In this document: positions 17,260 through 30,358 of the stretch, in pieces | How positions within the stretch are numbered: the first letter of the stretch is position 1 | Layout of the letters: each line of letters starts with the position of its first letter | Assembly: GCF_900184795.1 (NCBI RefSeq) | Contig: NZ_FXXN01000026.1 | Coordinates: 62,001-126,000 of the forward strand | Reading direction: 5' to 3' | DNA: 64,000 bases | Source: Magnetospirillum sp. 15-1 | GTDB taxonomy: Bacteria; Pseudomonadota; Alphaproteobacteria; Rhodospirillales; Magnetospirillaceae | Translations under genes and position numbers: made by a program | The notes under the pieces: generated by a model | What the model was told of the DNA's origin: nothing | Databases searched by the model: none | What the model saw: the letters and a program-made list of their open reading frames with translations, nothing else

Positions 17260-17313
17260 GGGCGCGCGACGGAAGGACACTCCCTTCGCCCCGTCCTTCT
17301 TTCCCCGCAACAA

Positions 17314-17342
17314 AAAAGGGCGCCCGCTGGGGGCGCCCTTTT
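17314..17342. terminator. Bidirectional intrinsic terminator between bacteriohemerythrin and lpd
   Basis: Perfect 12-bp arms (17314-17325 and 17331-17342) with AAAA on one side and TTTT on the other can terminate both convergent genes. Confidence 0.9.
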
Positions 17343-17362
17343 CCGTTCGGGAAACGAAAGAA

Positions 17363-18772
<1,410 letters not shown>

Positions 18773-18797
18773 GGGTCTATCCCCCTGATAGGGCGTC

Positions 18798-18849
18798 ACC
18801 CCCGGGCTTGGCCCGGGGGTCCATGGATGGCCGGATCAAGTCCGGCCAT
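18798..18849. repeat. Double palindrome between sucB and lpd (includes dispersed repeat copy 2)
   Basis: A 10-bp perfect hairpin (18798-18807 / 18811-18820, TTG loop) is followed by ATGGCCGGA-TCAAG-TCCGGCCAT (18827-18849). The latter matches the repeat at 11427-11449 with one compensated base pair. It may stabilise or attenuate the sucAB-lpd message. Confidence 0.7.
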
Positions 18850-18869
18850 GACGGCTGTTATGGCTGATC

Positions 18870-20078
<1,209 letters not shown>

Positions 20079-20095
20079 TATTGATTTCCCTCTTT

Positions 20096-23062
20096 CTAGG
20101 CGGTCAGACGGGAGAGCTTGGAGGCGCGGCGGAACGGCTGGGGCAGGGTGACCAGTTCACCGGTCAGCGCCATGCTGGTGATCCATTCCTGTTCGGCCAC
20201 GTGGGTCTTGTACAGGCCGGTGGCGGGCGACGCGGCGGCGCGGCGTCCGCAGTACAGGGCCTTCTTCGCCTTGATGTCGAGTTCCTCGCAGATGAACTCG
20301 ACACGGCGGTCGACGAAGGTCCACGGACCCATGTTGGCCGGCTCTTCCTGCACCCACAGCAACTCGGCGTTGGGATAGCGGGCCAGCTGGGCCTTGATGG
20401 TGTCCTTGGGCCAGGGATAAAGCTGCTCGACGCGGATGATGGCCACGTCCTTGAGGCCGCGCTTGGTGCGTTCCTCCAGCAGGTCGTAATAGACCTTGCC
20501 CGAGCACAGCAGCACCCGGCGGACCTTGGCGTCGGCCACCAGCGTCTCGACCTCGGGCAGCACGCGGCGGAAGCGGGACCCGGTGGTCAGGTCGTCCAGC
20601 TTGGAGACGCACAGCTTGTGACGCAGCAACGACTTCGGCGTCATGATGATCAGCGGCTTCCTGAAGTTGCGGCGCAGCTGACGGCGGAGCGCGTGGAAGT
20701 AGTTGGCCGGCGTGGTGATGTTGCAGACCTGCCAGTTGTCCTCGGCGGAGAGCTGGAGGTAGCGCTCCCAGCGGGCCGAGGAATGCTCCGGCCCCTGGCC
20801 TTCATAGCCGTGGGGCAGCAGCATCACCAGACCCGACATGCGCAGCCACTTGGACTCGCCCGAGTTGATGAACTGGTCGATGATCACCTGGGCGCCGTTG
20901 GCGAAGTCGCCGAACTGGCCTTCCCACAGGGTCAGCGTGTTGGGTTCCGCCTGGGAATAGCCGTACTCGAAGCCCAGCACCGCCTCTTCCGACAGCGGCG
21001 AATCCATGACCTCGAAATAGGCCTGATTGCCCGGACGGATGGCGTTGAGGGGCTCGACGCGCTCCTCGGTCTCCTGATCGGTCAGACGGCAGTGGCGCTG
21101 CGAGAAGGTGCCGCGTCCGCAATCCTGGCCCGACAGGCGGACCGGGTTGCCCTCCACCAGCAGGGTGCCGAAGGCCAGGGCCTCGGCGGTCGCCCAGTCG
21201 ATACCCTCGCCCGAATCCACCATTTCCTTCTTGGCGGCGAGCTGGCGGATGATCTTGCGGTTGACGTTGAAGCCGTCGGGAGTGCGGGCCAGGGCATGGC
21301 CCACTTCCTTGAGGGTCTCGGCGGTGACGCCGGTCTTTTCCTCGCGGAACTCCTCTTCCTCGGACAACTGCACCAGTCCCTGCCACTTGCCTTCCAGCCA
21401 GTCGGCCTTGTTGACCTTGAAGCTCTTGGCCGCTTCGTAGTCCTGCTCGAGGCGAGCCTGGAAGTTGGCGAAAATGGCATCGGCTTCGTAGCGCGAGATG
21501 GTGCCCTCGGCCACCAGCTTCTCGGAATAGAGCGCGCGGGTGGTCGGGTGGCTGGCGATCTTGCGGTACATCTGCGGCTGGGTGAAGGCCGGCTCGTCCG
21601 ATTCGTTATGGCCGTGGCGGCGATAGCAGACCATGTCGATCACCACGTCGGCGCCGAATTCCTGGCGGTATTCGGTGGCGATGCGGGTCACGTGCACCAC
21701 CGCTTCCGGGTCGTCGCCGTTGACGTGGAACACCGGGGCCTGGAAGCCCTTGGCCACGTCCGACGAATAAGGGCCGGAACGCGAGTATTGCGGCGCGGTG
21801 GTGAAGCCGATCTGGTTGTTGACGATAATGTGCATGGTGCCGCCGGTGGCATAGCCCTTGAGCTGCGACAGCAACATCACCTCGGGCACCACGCCCTGGC
21901 CGGCGAAGGCGGCGTCGCCGTGCAGGATGATGCCCATCACCCGCTTGCGCTCGGTATCGCCGAACTGGGTCTGCTTGGCGCGCACCTTGCCGACCACCAG
22001 CGGGCCGACCACTTCCAGGTGGCTGGGATTGGGCATCAGCGACAGGTGGACCACCTTGCCGTCGAAGTCACGGTCGGCGGAGGTGCCGAGGTGATACTTC
22101 ACGTCGCCCGAGCCCTGGACGTCTTCCGGGTTGGCGGCGTTGCCCTGGAACTCCGAGAAGATGGCCTGGTAGGGCTTCTTCATGAAGTTGGCCAGCACGT
22201 TGAGACGGCCGCGGTGGGCCATGCCCAGCACCACTTCGTCGACGCCCAGCTGCGAGCCGCGCTTCAGGATCTGCTCCAGCGCCGGAATGACGCTCTCGCC
22301 ACCCTCGAGGCCGAAGCGCTTGGTGCCGGTGTACTTCATCTGCAGGAAACGCTCGAAGCCCTCGGCCTCGGTCAGGCGCTCCAGGATGGCGGTCTTGCCG
22401 CGCGGCGTGAAGTCGGTGCGGTTGTGGATCGACTCGATGCGCTTTTGAATCCAGGCCTTCTGGTCCGGGTCCTGGATGTGCATGAACTCGACGCCGATGC
22501 ACGAACAGTAGGTTTCCTGCACGATGCGCACGATGGTCCTGAGCGTGGCGCTTTCCAGGCCCAGCACGTGGTCGATGAAAATCTCGCGGTCGAGATCGGC
22601 ATCGGTGAAGCCATAGGTGCGGTAATCCAGCTCGGGGTGCTGCTCGCGCTTGGTCAGACCCAGCGGGTCGAGCTGGGCCATCAGATGGCCGCGCACGCGG
22701 TACGAGCGGATCAGCATCAGGGCGCGGATCGAATCGATCTGGCCCTGGCGGATGGCGGCGGGATCGGCGGCTGGGGCGGCCGTGCCCTTGGCTCCGTCCT
22801 TGGCCCCCTTCTTGGCGGCGGCCGCTGCTGCTGCGGCGGCCTCCGGGTCGACGGCGCCAATGATTTTGACGTCGCGTCTGGCGTTGGCGGTGCCCTTGAA
22901 GTCCTGCACCAGCTGCGAGCCGTCATCCTTCAAGTCCTGGAAGAAGGAGACCCACGAGGAATCGACCGAAGCCGGATCTTCCAGGTAGCGGGCGTAAAGC
23001 TCGGCGATGAAGACGGCGTTGCCACCGCTCAGAAAGGACGATTCGTCGAACTGCTTTGTCAT
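20096..23062 (-). CDS. sucA: 2-oxoglutarate dehydrogenase E1 component
   Basis: The thiamine-diphosphate-dependent E1 subunit (988 residues, about 940-990 usual for alphaproteobacteria) decarboxylates 2-oxoglutarate and succinylates the E2 lipoyl group. The N-terminus holds the E2-interaction segment ([10 protein letters not shown]), then an Ala-rich linker. The TPP region includes [14 protein letters not shown] and [13 protein letters not shown], and the C-terminal half has the [19 protein letters not shown] active-site segment. It is transcribed with sucB and lpd; a terminator and a second hairpin precede it, so it may have its own promoter. Confidence 0.97.
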   Translation of the reverse strand: MTKQFDESSFLSGGNAVFIAELYARYLEDPASVDSSWVSFFQDLKDDGSQLVQDFKGTANARRDVKIIGAVDPEAAAAAAAAAKKGAKDGAKGTAAPAADPAAIRQGQIDSIRALMLIRSYRVRGHLMAQLDPLGLTKREQHPELDYRTYGFTDADLDREIFIDHVLGLESATLRTIVRIVQETYCSCIGVEFMHIQDPDQKAWIQKRIESIHNRTDFTPRGKTAILERLTEAEGFERFLQMKYTGTKRFGLEGGESVIPALEQILKRGSQLGVDEVVLGMAHRGRLNVLANFMKKPYQAIFSEFQGNAANPEDVQGSGDVKYHLGTSADRDFDGKVVHLSLMPNPSHLEVVGPLVVGKVRAKQTQFGDTERKRVMGIILHGDAAFAGQGVVPEVMLLSQLKGYATGGTMHIIVNNQIGFTTAPQYSRSGPYSSDVAKGFQAPVFHVNGDDPEAVVHVTRIATEYRQEFGADVVIDMVCYRRHGHNESDEPAFTQPQMYRKIASHPTTRALYSEKLVAEGTISRYEADAIFANFQARLEQDYEAAKSFKVNKADWLEGKWQGLVQLSEEEEFREEKTGVTAETLKEVGHALARTPDGFNVNRKIIRQLAAKKEMVDSGEGIDWATAEALAFGTLLVEGNPVRLSGQDCGRGTFSQRHCRLTDQETEERVEPLNAIRPGNQAYFEVMDSPLSEEAVLGFEYGYSQAEPNTLTLWEGQFGDFANGAQVIIDQFINSGESKWLRMSGLVMLLPHGYEGQGPEHSSARWERYLQLSAEDNWQVCNITTPANYFHALRRQLRRNFRKPLIIMTPKSLLRHKLCVSKLDDLTTGSRFRRVLPEVETLVADAKVRRVLLCSGKVYYDLLEERTKRGLKDVAIIRVEQLYPWPKDTIKAQLARYPNAELLWVQEEPANMGPWTFVDRRVEFICEELDIKAKKALYCGRRAAASPATGLYKTHVAEQEWITSMALTGELVTLPQPFRRASKLSRLTA

Positions 23063-23114
23063 GTTCGGGATTCGACGCAGGTTCTAGCCCGCGTCCCTTT
23101 CGTGCTTGGGCCGG

Positions 23115-23134
23115 GCGGCGCCGCCGGGCGCCGC
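23115..23134 (-). promoter_or_regulatory. GC-rich hairpin in the sucA leader
   Basis: GCGGCGCC (23115-23122) and GGCGCCGC (23127-23134) form an 8-bp stem with a 4-nt loop, about 50 nt upstream of the sucA start. It sits between the sucD terminator and the sucA ribosome binding region. Confidence 0.4.
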
Positions 23135-23171
23135 TCATTTACGGCGCAAACTGCTTTTTTATTATTATTAA

Positions 23172-23224
23172 AAACGGTCCGGCGCACCGGCGGTCCGGCG
23201 CTCCGGCGACGCGCCGGACCGTTT
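23172..23224 (-). terminator. Intrinsic terminator after sucD
   Basis: A perfect 14-bp stem (23172-23185 / 23211-23224) with a 25-nt loop that itself repeats the stem motif is followed on the minus strand by TTTTT and an AT-rich run. It separates mdh-sucCD from sucAB-lpd. Confidence 0.8.
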
Positions 23225-23237
23225 GGTACTAAGCGGT

Positions 23238-24113
23238 TTAGCCCTTGAGGAGCTTCACCATGGTCGAGCCCAGCGAAGCGGGCGAGTCGGCGACGGCGAT
23301 ACCGGCGGACTTCAGGGCTTCCACCTTGAAGTCGGCGGTGTCGTTGCCGCCCGAGATCACCGCACCGGCATGGCCCATGCGGCGGCCGGGCGGAGCGGTA
23401 CGGCCGGCGATGAAGCCGACGGTCGGCTTCTTGATCTTGGAGCGCTTCAGCAGCTCGGCGCCCTGAACCTCGGCGTCGCCGCCGATTTCGCCGATCATGA
23501 TGATCGCCTGGGTCTCGGGGTCGGCCAGGAAAAGCTCCAGGCTGTCGACGAAGTTGGTGCCGTTGATCGGGTCACCGCCGATGCCGATGCAGGTGGTCTG
23601 GCCCAGACCGGTGGCGGTGGTCTGCGCCACCGCTTCGTAGGTCAGGGTGCCCGAACGGGACACGATGCCGATCTTGCCACGCATGTGGATGTGGCCGGGC
23701 ATGATGCCGATCTTGCACTCGCCAGGCGTGATGACGCCCGGGCAGTTCGGGCCGATCAGGCGGGTCTTGGAGCCCTGCAGGGCGCGCTTGACGGCCAGCA
23801 TGTCGGCCACCGGGATACCCTCGGTGATGCAGACGGCCAGCTCGATCTCGGCGTCGATGGCTTCCAGGATGGCGTCGGCGGCGAACGGCGGCGGCACGTA
23901 GATCACGGACGCGTTGCAGCCGGTCTTGGCCTTGGCCTCGGCGACGGTGTTGAACACCGGCAGGTCCAGGTGGGTGGTGCCGCCCTTACCGGGGGTGACG
24001 CCGCCAACCATCTTGGTGCCATAGGCGATGGCCTGCTCGGAGTGGAAGGTGCCCTGGGCGCCAGTGAAGCCCTGGCAGATGACCTTCGTGTTGGAATTAA
24101 CGAGAACGGCCAT
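23238..24113 (-). CDS. sucD: Succinyl-CoA synthetase alpha subunit
   Basis: This 291-residue subunit binds CoA and carries the phosphorylated histidine. Visible are the CoA-binding N-terminal segment ([16 protein letters not shown], about 14-29), PPPFAADAI, the central [20 protein letters not shown] stretch and the active-site HAGAVISG, whose His (about 247) becomes phospho-His. With SucC it makes ATP or GTP from succinyl-CoA in the TCA cycle. It starts two bases after the sucC stop. Confidence 0.97.
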   Translation of the reverse strand: MAVLVNSNTKVICQGFTGAQGTFHSEQAIAYGTKMVGGVTPGKGGTTHLDLPVFNTVAEAKAKTGCNASVIYVPPPFAADAILEAIDAEIELAVCITEGIPVADMLAVKRALQGSKTRLIGPNCPGVITPGECKIGIMPGHIHMRGKIGIVSRSGTLTYEAVAQTTATGLGQTTCIGIGGDPINGTNFVDSLELFLADPETQAIIMIGEIGGDAEVQGAELLKRSKIKKPTVGFIAGRTAPPGRRMGHAGAVISGGNDTADFKVEALKSAGIAVADSPASLGSTMVKLLKG

Positions 24114-24115
24114 TT

Positions 24116-25312
24116 TTATGCAGCCTCCTTCACGGCCTTCACCACCTTCTCGGCGGCATCGGCAAGATTATCGGCCGCGATGATCGGCAGGCCGGACTGA
24201 GCCATGATCTTCTTGCCCAGCTCGACGTTGGTGCCTTCGAGGCGAACCACCAGCGGGACATTCAGCGAAACTTCACGGGCGGCGGCGACAACGCCTTCGG
24301 CGATGACGTCGCAGCGCATGATGCCGCCGAAGATGTTGACCAGGATGCCTTCGACGTTGGGGTCCGACAGGATCAGCTTGAAGGCGGTGGTGACGCGCTC
24401 CTTGGTGGCGCCGCCGCCGACATCGAGGAAGTTGGCCGGCTCGGCGCCGTACAGCTTGATGATGTCCATGGTGGCCATGGCGAGACCGGCACCGTTGACC
24501 ATGCAGCCGATCTGGCCGTCCAGCTTGATGTAGTTCAGGCTGTGGCGGGCGGCTTCGAGCTCGGCCGGATCTTCTTCCGACTCGTCACGCAGCTCTTCGA
24601 TGTCCTTGTGACGGAACAGCGCGTTGTCGTCGAAATTGACCTTGGCGTCCAGGGCGACCAGCTCACCGGCGCCGGTGACCACCAGCGGGTTGATCTCGAC
24701 GATGGAGCAGTCCAGGTCCATGAAGGCCTTGTACAGGGCGCCGATGAACTTGACGGCGGTGTTGACCTGCTTGCCCTCGAGGCCCAGGCCAAAAGCGATC
24801 TGGCGGCCGTGGTACTGCTGGAAGCCTTCGACCGGGTCGATGGCGACCTTCAGGATCTTCTCGGGGTGGTTATGGGCCACTTCCTCGATCTCCATGCCGC
24901 CCTCGGTGGAGGCGACGATGGTGACGCGGCAGGTGGCGCGGTCGATCAGCATGGACAGGTACAGCTCGCGCTTGATGTCGCAGCCCTGCTCGATGTAGAC
25001 GCGCTTGACTTCCTTACCGGCCGGGCCGGTCTGCTTGGTGACCAGGATCTGGCCCAGCATCTGCTCGACGTTGGCCTTGACCTCGTCGATGGACTTGACG
25101 ACGCGGACGCCGCCCTTCCCCTGGGGGTCGTTCTTGAAACGACCGGCGCCACGGCCACCGGCGTGAATCTGCGACTTCACGACCCACACCGGGCCGCCCA
25201 GTTCCTTGGCAACCGACACCGCCTCGTCGGGGGTGTAGGCGACGCCGCCCTTCAGTACGGCGACGCCGTACTTGGCCAGCACCTGCTTGCCCTGATACTC
25301 ATGAATATTCAT
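24116..25312 (-). CDS. sucC: Succinyl-CoA synthetase beta subunit (ADP-forming type)
   Basis: This 398-residue subunit has an N-terminal ATP-grasp domain ([17 protein letters not shown] start, [12 protein letters not shown] loop) and the C-terminal ligase domain with [14 protein letters not shown] and [17 protein letters not shown], which contact the SucD phosphohistidine. Length and motifs match bacterial SucC closely. It lies 31 bp downstream of mdh and is coupled to sucD. Confidence 0.97.
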   Translation of the reverse strand: MNIHEYQGKQVLAKYGVAVLKGGVAYTPDEAVSVAKELGGPVWVVKSQIHAGGRGAGRFKNDPQGKGGVRVVKSIDEVKANVEQMLGQILVTKQTGPAGKEVKRVYIEQGCDIKRELYLSMLIDRATCRVTIVASTEGGMEIEEVAHNHPEKILKVAIDPVEGFQQYHGRQIAFGLGLEGKQVNTAVKFIGALYKAFMDLDCSIVEINPLVVTGAGELVALDAKVNFDDNALFRHKDIEELRDESEEDPAELEAARHSLNYIKLDGQIGCMVNGAGLAMATMDIIKLYGAEPANFLDVGGGATKERVTTAFKLILSDPNVEGILVNIFGGIMRCDVIAEGVVAAAREVSLNVPLVVRLEGTNVELGKKIMAQSGLPIIAADNLADAAEKVVKAVKEAA

Positions 25313-25343
25313 CGGGTTTCGCTCCCCTTGAGTGTCTTGTCGA

Positions 25344-26600
<1,257 letters not shown>

Positions 26601-27764
26601 CTACCCCAGATGCTCTCGCATCACGTAGTCCTCGGCCTGCATCTCCATCAGGCGGGATACGGTGCGCTGGAACTCGAAGGCGCCGACGCCCTCGGGGTAG
26701 AGGGTCTCGGGCGGGGCGGCGGCCGAGCAGATCAGGGTCACCTTGTGTTCGTAGAGCGCGTCGATCAGGGTGACGAAGCGCCGGGCCTCGTCCTTGTTGG
26801 CCGGCGACAGCAGGGGAATGTCCGACAGCACCAGGGTGTGGTAGCGCCCCGCCAGGGCCAGGTAGTCGCTGGGGCCGAGCGCCGTGCCGCACAACTGGGA
26901 GAACGAGAAGCGCGCCACCCCGGCGCCGGCCAGGGGCACGCGCAATTGGCGTCCGTTGACCTCGATGGTGTGGGGATTGGTGCTGGTTCCCTCGGTCAGG
27001 CGGGCGAAGGCCAGTTCCAGGGCGTTCTCCGCCTCCTCGGAAAGCGGCGCGTGATAGACCTGCAGGCCGCGCTTGCGGCCCAGGCGGTAGTCGCGCTCCG
27101 AGTTCAGCTCCAAGATGTCGAGCTTGTCCTCGATCAGCCGGATGAACGGGACGAAGCGGTCGCGCTGGAGGCCGTCCTTGTAGAGGTCGCCGGGGGGGCG
27201 GTTGGAGGTGATCACCACCACCACGCCGTCGTCCATCAGGCATTTGAACAGGCGGCCGACGATCATGGCGTCGGCGATGTCGGTGACCTGCAACTCGTCG
27301 AGACAGAGCAGCCAGGCCTCCGACGCGATGGCGCGGGCCAGCTTGGGGATGGGATCGGCATCGCCGCGCGACGGCGTCTGGCGCCATTTGTGGATATCGG
27401 CGTGGATGTCGCGCATGAACTCGTGGAAGTGCACGCGCTTCTTGCCCGGTATGGAGGCGGTCTGGAAGAACAGGTCCATCAGCATGGACTTGCCGCGCCC
27501 CACCTCGCCGAAGATGTACAGGCCGTGCTTGGGCGCCGCCTGGGCGGCCAGATCGCCGCCGCCCCAGGTCCAGGCGGAGGCCGGCGCCGCCTTCTTCAGG
27601 CCGAAGCGGGCCAGCCAGCCGGTTTCGCCGAGCGCCGGGCGATAGCGTGCCAGGGCGTGATGGAGGCTTTGCAGCTTCTCCATGGCCAGCTCCTGGGCGA
27701 CGTCGGGTCGGACCTCGCCGTTCTGGACCTTGGCGCGGTAGGAGAACAGGGGGCCTTCGCCCAT
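26601..27764 (-). CDS. zapE: Cell division ATPase ZapE (AFG1-like)
   Basis: This 387-residue P-loop ATPase of the AFG1/ZapE family has Walker A GEVGRGKSMLMDLF (about 88-101), the HFHEFMRDIH motif, Walker B LLCLDELQVTDIADAM, the sensor TSNRPP and the C-terminal signature around LCGTALGPSDYLALA. ZapE associates with the FtsZ ring in E. coli, and the mitochondrial homologue assists respiratory complex turnover. Placement between sdh and mdh genes is common in alphaproteobacteria. The start ATG is at 27764. Confidence 0.92.
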   Translation of the reverse strand: MGEGPLFSYRAKVQNGEVRPDVAQELAMEKLQSLHHALARYRPALGETGWLARFGLKKAAPASAWTWGGGDLAAQAAPKHGLYIFGEVGRGKSMLMDLFFQTASIPGKKRVHFHEFMRDIHADIHKWRQTPSRGDADPIPKLARAIASEAWLLCLDELQVTDIADAMIVGRLFKCLMDDGVVVVITSNRPPGDLYKDGLQRDRFVPFIRLIEDKLDILELNSERDYRLGRKRGLQVYHAPLSEEAENALELAFARLTEGTSTNPHTIEVNGRQLRVPLAGAGVARFSFSQLCGTALGPSDYLALAGRYHTLVLSDIPLLSPANKDEARRFVTLIDALYEHKVTLICSAAAPPETLYPEGVGAFEFQRTVSRLMEMQAEDYVMREHLG

Positions 27765-27854
27765 GGTGACGTTGTGCTCCCGAAATAAAAGTGGGGCTCC
27801 CGAAACGAAAGCGGGCGGGAGTCGCCTCCCGCCCGGTCTTGGATGTCCGGCCGC

Positions 27855-28787
27855 TCAGCCGTCGGCGGTGATCTTGGCGATGATGTCGCCCATCGCCTTG
27901 TCGCACACGGCGTTGTCCACCTGGCAGGTGCCGGCGTTGGCGTGGCCGCCGCCGCCGTACTTCAGGCACAGCTCGCCCACATTGGTCCTGGACGAGCGGT
28001 TGACGATGGACTTGCCGATGGCGAAGACGGTGTTCTGCTTCTTGACGCCCCACAACACATGGATGGAGATGTTGGTCTCCGGGTAGAGCGCGTAGATCAT
28101 GAAGCGGTTGCCGGCGAAAATAGTCTCCTCGCCGCGCAGGTCCAGCACCACCAGATTCTTGTGGACGGTGGAGCAGCGCTTGATCTGGTCCTTGAACTTC
28201 TCGGCGTGCTCGAAATAGATGTCGGTCCGTTCCTTGACGTCGGGCAGGGCCAGGATCTGATCGATGTTGTGGTTCCGGCAGTAATCGATCAGGTCCATCA
28301 TCAGCTGGTAGTTGGACACCCGGAATTCCCGGAAGCGGCCAAGGCCGGTGCGGGCGTCCATGATGTAGTTCAGCAGGGTCCAGCCGGCGGGGTCGAGAAT
28401 CTCTTCCAGCGAGTACTGGGCGGAATCGCCCTGGTCCACCGCCGCCATCATCTCGTTCCAGGCGGCCGGAAAGACCTTGGCGCCGCCATAGTAGTTATAG
28501 ACCACGCGGGCCGCCGAGGGGGCCTCGGCCTCGATGATGTGGTTTTCCTTCTTACCCACCCGGATGGTCTCGGACAGGTGGTGGTCGAAGGCGATATGCA
28601 CACCCTCCACATAGGGCAGGTTGGTGGTGATGTCCTTCGGTCCGATCTCGATGATGCCGTCCTGCATGTCCTTGGGATGCACGAATTTAATATCATCGAT
28701 AAGATCGAGCTGCTTCAGCAGCACCGCGCAGACCAGACCGTCGAAGTCGCTGCGGGTAACCAGCCGGAATTTCTTGCCGTCGGACAT
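27855..28787 (-). CDS. DHH-family phosphoesterase, exopolyphosphatase-like
   Basis: The 310-residue protein has a DHH-type metal centre: TRSDFDGLVC near the N-terminus replaces the usual DxD loop, VHIAFDHHLS carries the DHH triplet, and the C-terminal GGGGHANAG is the substrate-binding DHHA1-like motif. Relatives hydrolyse polyphosphate, oligoribonucleotides or cyclic dinucleotide breakdown products; I cannot choose between them. ATG 28787 follows a GAGGAG site, and the longer upstream frame is dismissed. It lies upstream of zapE on the same strand, with a 90-bp gap. Confidence 0.82.
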   Translation of the reverse strand: MSDGKKFRLVTRSDFDGLVCAVLLKQLDLIDDIKFVHPKDMQDGIIEIGPKDITTNLPYVEGVHIAFDHHLSETIRVGKKENHIIEAEAPSAARVVYNYYGGAKVFPAAWNEMMAAVDQGDSAQYSLEEILDPAGWTLLNYIMDARTGLGRFREFRVSNYQLMMDLIDYCRNHNIDQILALPDVKERTDIYFEHAEKFKDQIKRCSTVHKNLVVLDLRGEETIFAGNRFMIYALYPETNISIHVLWGVKKQNTVFAIGKSIVNRSSRTNVGELCLKYGGGGHANAGTCQVDNAVCDKAMGDIIAKITADG

Positions 28788-28947
28788 AGACCTACTCCTC
28801 TTTCCCACCCCAGGGGTAGACGCCATTTCCCCGAGAATAGCCCCGCACGGTTCCAGTGACAACGTCCCTGGCGCAGGAATGTTTCCAAAACCGGGCCGTT
28901 GGTTTAAACATTGGGGTTGACCCCACCGGTTTTCATGGGCCCCTCCG

Positions 28948-29355
28948 ATGCATACCTTTCGCTATGCCGCAATTGCCATCCTTGTGACCTTGGTCGGCGG
29001 CTGTTCGTCGGACGAAGCCTTCGTCGACCGCCGCGAGATGGTGCGATCCATCAAGAAGCAGAAACTGCCCGGGTATGACGGGCGGGTCACCGTCTGCTAC
29101 GACAGCGACACCCCCCGGGCCGAACGGGACCGGCTGGCCGCCGAGGCGTGCGAAGTCTATGGCCTGAGGGCCATCCTCGATACGGATAACCGGTGGCAAT
29201 GCCGCTTCACGACACCCCATCAGGCCAACTATTACTGCTACGATCCGGACATGCGCATGGCCAATGGAACCCTGGTGAATCCGTTTTCCAGTTCCCAGGT
29301 CAGTGCCTGGCAACGCGAACGCCGGACGGACAGCCGGGGACAGACCGGGGAATAG
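28948..29355 (+). CDS. Small putative lipoprotein, function unknown
   Basis: The 135-residue protein has a signal peptide ending in the lipobox VGGC (Cys19), so it is likely lipid-anchored. The mature part has five further cysteines (VTVCYD, EACEVY, WQCRF, YYCYDP region), which may form disulfides in the periplasm. It is the only plus-strand gene within the sdh-zapE-mdh minus-strand region and ends at a strong terminator. No family was recognised. Confidence 0.75.
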   Translation: MHTFRYAAIAILVTLVGGCSSDEAFVDRREMVRSIKKQKLPGYDGRVTVCYDSDTPRAERDRLAAEACEVYGLRAILDTDNRWQCRFTTPHQANYYCYDPDMRMANGTLVNPFSSSQVSAWQRERRTDSRGQTGE

Positions 29356-29364
29356 GAACGGAAA

Positions 29365-29395
29365 AAGGGGCGGTTCCCATCGGGAACCGCCCCTT
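29365..29395. terminator. Terminator hairpin after the small lipoprotein gene
   Basis: Perfect 14-bp arms (29365-29378 / 29382-29395) with a 3-nt loop lie ten bases after the lipoprotein stop. An A-run on the left makes it usable as a minus-strand terminator as well. Confidence 0.75.
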
Positions 29396-29429
29396 ATAGC
29401 GTGATGCCCAAAATGTGCATCACGCTATA
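29395..29429. repeat. 13-bp hairpin abutting the terminator
   Basis: TATAGCGTGATGC (29395-29407) pairs perfectly with 29417-29429 around a 9-nt loop. Its right arm runs into the dispersed repeat at 29425-29452. Confidence 0.75.
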
Positions 29430-29452
29430 GGCCTTATCATTTTCCCTCGCCG
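29425..29452. repeat. 28-bp dispersed repeat, copy 1
   Basis: A 28-bp sequence starting CTATAGGCCTTATCA is repeated exactly at 36156-36183. The flanks are also similar (ATCAC[G/A] before and [G/T]GCGG after). Confidence 0.8.
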
Positions 29453-29496
29453 GGCGGGCGCTTCCGCGCCCTTGGCCGCGCCCTCAACGGGCGCTG

Positions 29497-29530
29497 GAGC
29501 GGCGCGCCTCATATTTGAGGCGCGCCGCTC
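29497..29530 (-). terminator. Hairpin downstream of sdhB
   Basis: A perfect 15-bp stem (29497-29511 / 29516-29530) with a TATT loop lies 27 bp after the sdhB stop on the minus strand. No T-run follows, so it may act as a transcript-stabilising or Rho-related structure. Confidence 0.5.
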
Positions 29531-29557
29531 TAATCGCTTGACCGATGAAAGGCCGCG

Positions 29558-30337
29558 TCAGACGCGGCGCTCCATGATCTTTTCCTTGATGGCACCGATC
29601 GCCTTGGCCGGGTTGAGGCCCTTGGGGCAGGTCTTGGTGCAGTTCATGATGGTGTGGCAGCGATAGAGCTTGAAGGGGTCTTCAAGATCATCCAGACGCT
29701 CGCCGGTCATCTCGTCGCGGGAGTCGAGAATCCAGCGGGCGGCCTGCAGCAGCACCGACGGGCCCAGGTAGCGGTCGCCGTTCCACCAGTAGCTGGGGCA
29801 GCTGGTCTGGCAGCAGAAGCACAGGATGCATTCCCACAACCCGTCGAGCTTCTCGCGCTCCTCCGGGCTCTGCAGGCGCTCGCCGTCGGGCGGGGGCGCG
29901 GTCTGGGTCTGCATCCAGGGCTTGATGGAGGCCAACTGGGCGTAGGGCAGGGTCAGGTCGGGGATCAGGTCCTTGACCACCGGCATGTGCGGCAGCGGAT
30001 AGACCGCCGCGTCACCCTTGATGTCCTCGATGGGCTTGAGGCAAGCCAGGGTGTTGGTGCCGTCGATGTTCATGGCGCACGACCCGCAGATGCCTTCACG
30101 GCACGAGCGGCGGAAGGTCAAGGTCGAGTCGATCTCGTTCTTGATCTTCAGCAGGGCGTCCAGGACCATCGGGCCGCAGGCGTCGAGATCGATCTCGTAG
30201 CTGTCGAGCCGCGGGTTGGCGTTGGAATCGGGGTCATAGCGGTAGATCTTGAAGACCTTGACGTTCTTGGCGCCGACGGCCTTGTAGACCTTGCCGGGCT
30301 GGACCCGCGAATTGGGGGGCAGGGCGAATTCAACCAT
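29558..30337 (-). CDS. sdhB: Succinate dehydrogenase iron-sulfur subunit
   Basis: This electron-transfer subunit (259 residues) of respiratory complex II has the [2Fe-2S] motif [16 protein letters not shown]...C (about 75-98) and the clusters [4Fe-4S] and [3Fe-4S] in [16 protein letters not shown] and [17 protein letters not shown]. It sits on the cytoplasmic face between SdhA and the membrane anchors. It starts 21 bp after the sdhA stop; last gene of sdhCDAB. Confidence 0.97.
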   Translation of the reverse strand: MVEFALPPNSRVQPGKVYKAVGAKNVKVFKIYRYDPDSNANPRLDSYEIDLDACGPMVLDALLKIKNEIDSTLTFRRSCREGICGSCAMNIDGTNTLACLKPIEDIKGDAAVYPLPHMPVVKDLIPDLTLPYAQLASIKPWMQTQTAPPPDGERLQSPEEREKLDGLWECILCFCCQTSCPSYWWNGDRYLGPSVLLQAARWILDSRDEMTGERLDDLEDPFKLYRCHTIMNCTKTCPKGLNPAKAIGAIKEKIMERRV

Positions 30338-30358
30338 GTGCGTTCTCCTAACCCTTCC

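Noticed and set aside
20081..23248. Plus-strand frame of 1055 codons
   Set aside because: It is antisense to sucA and is rich in His/Gly/Asp/Gln as expected from the complement of a high-GC gene; no domain or start site.
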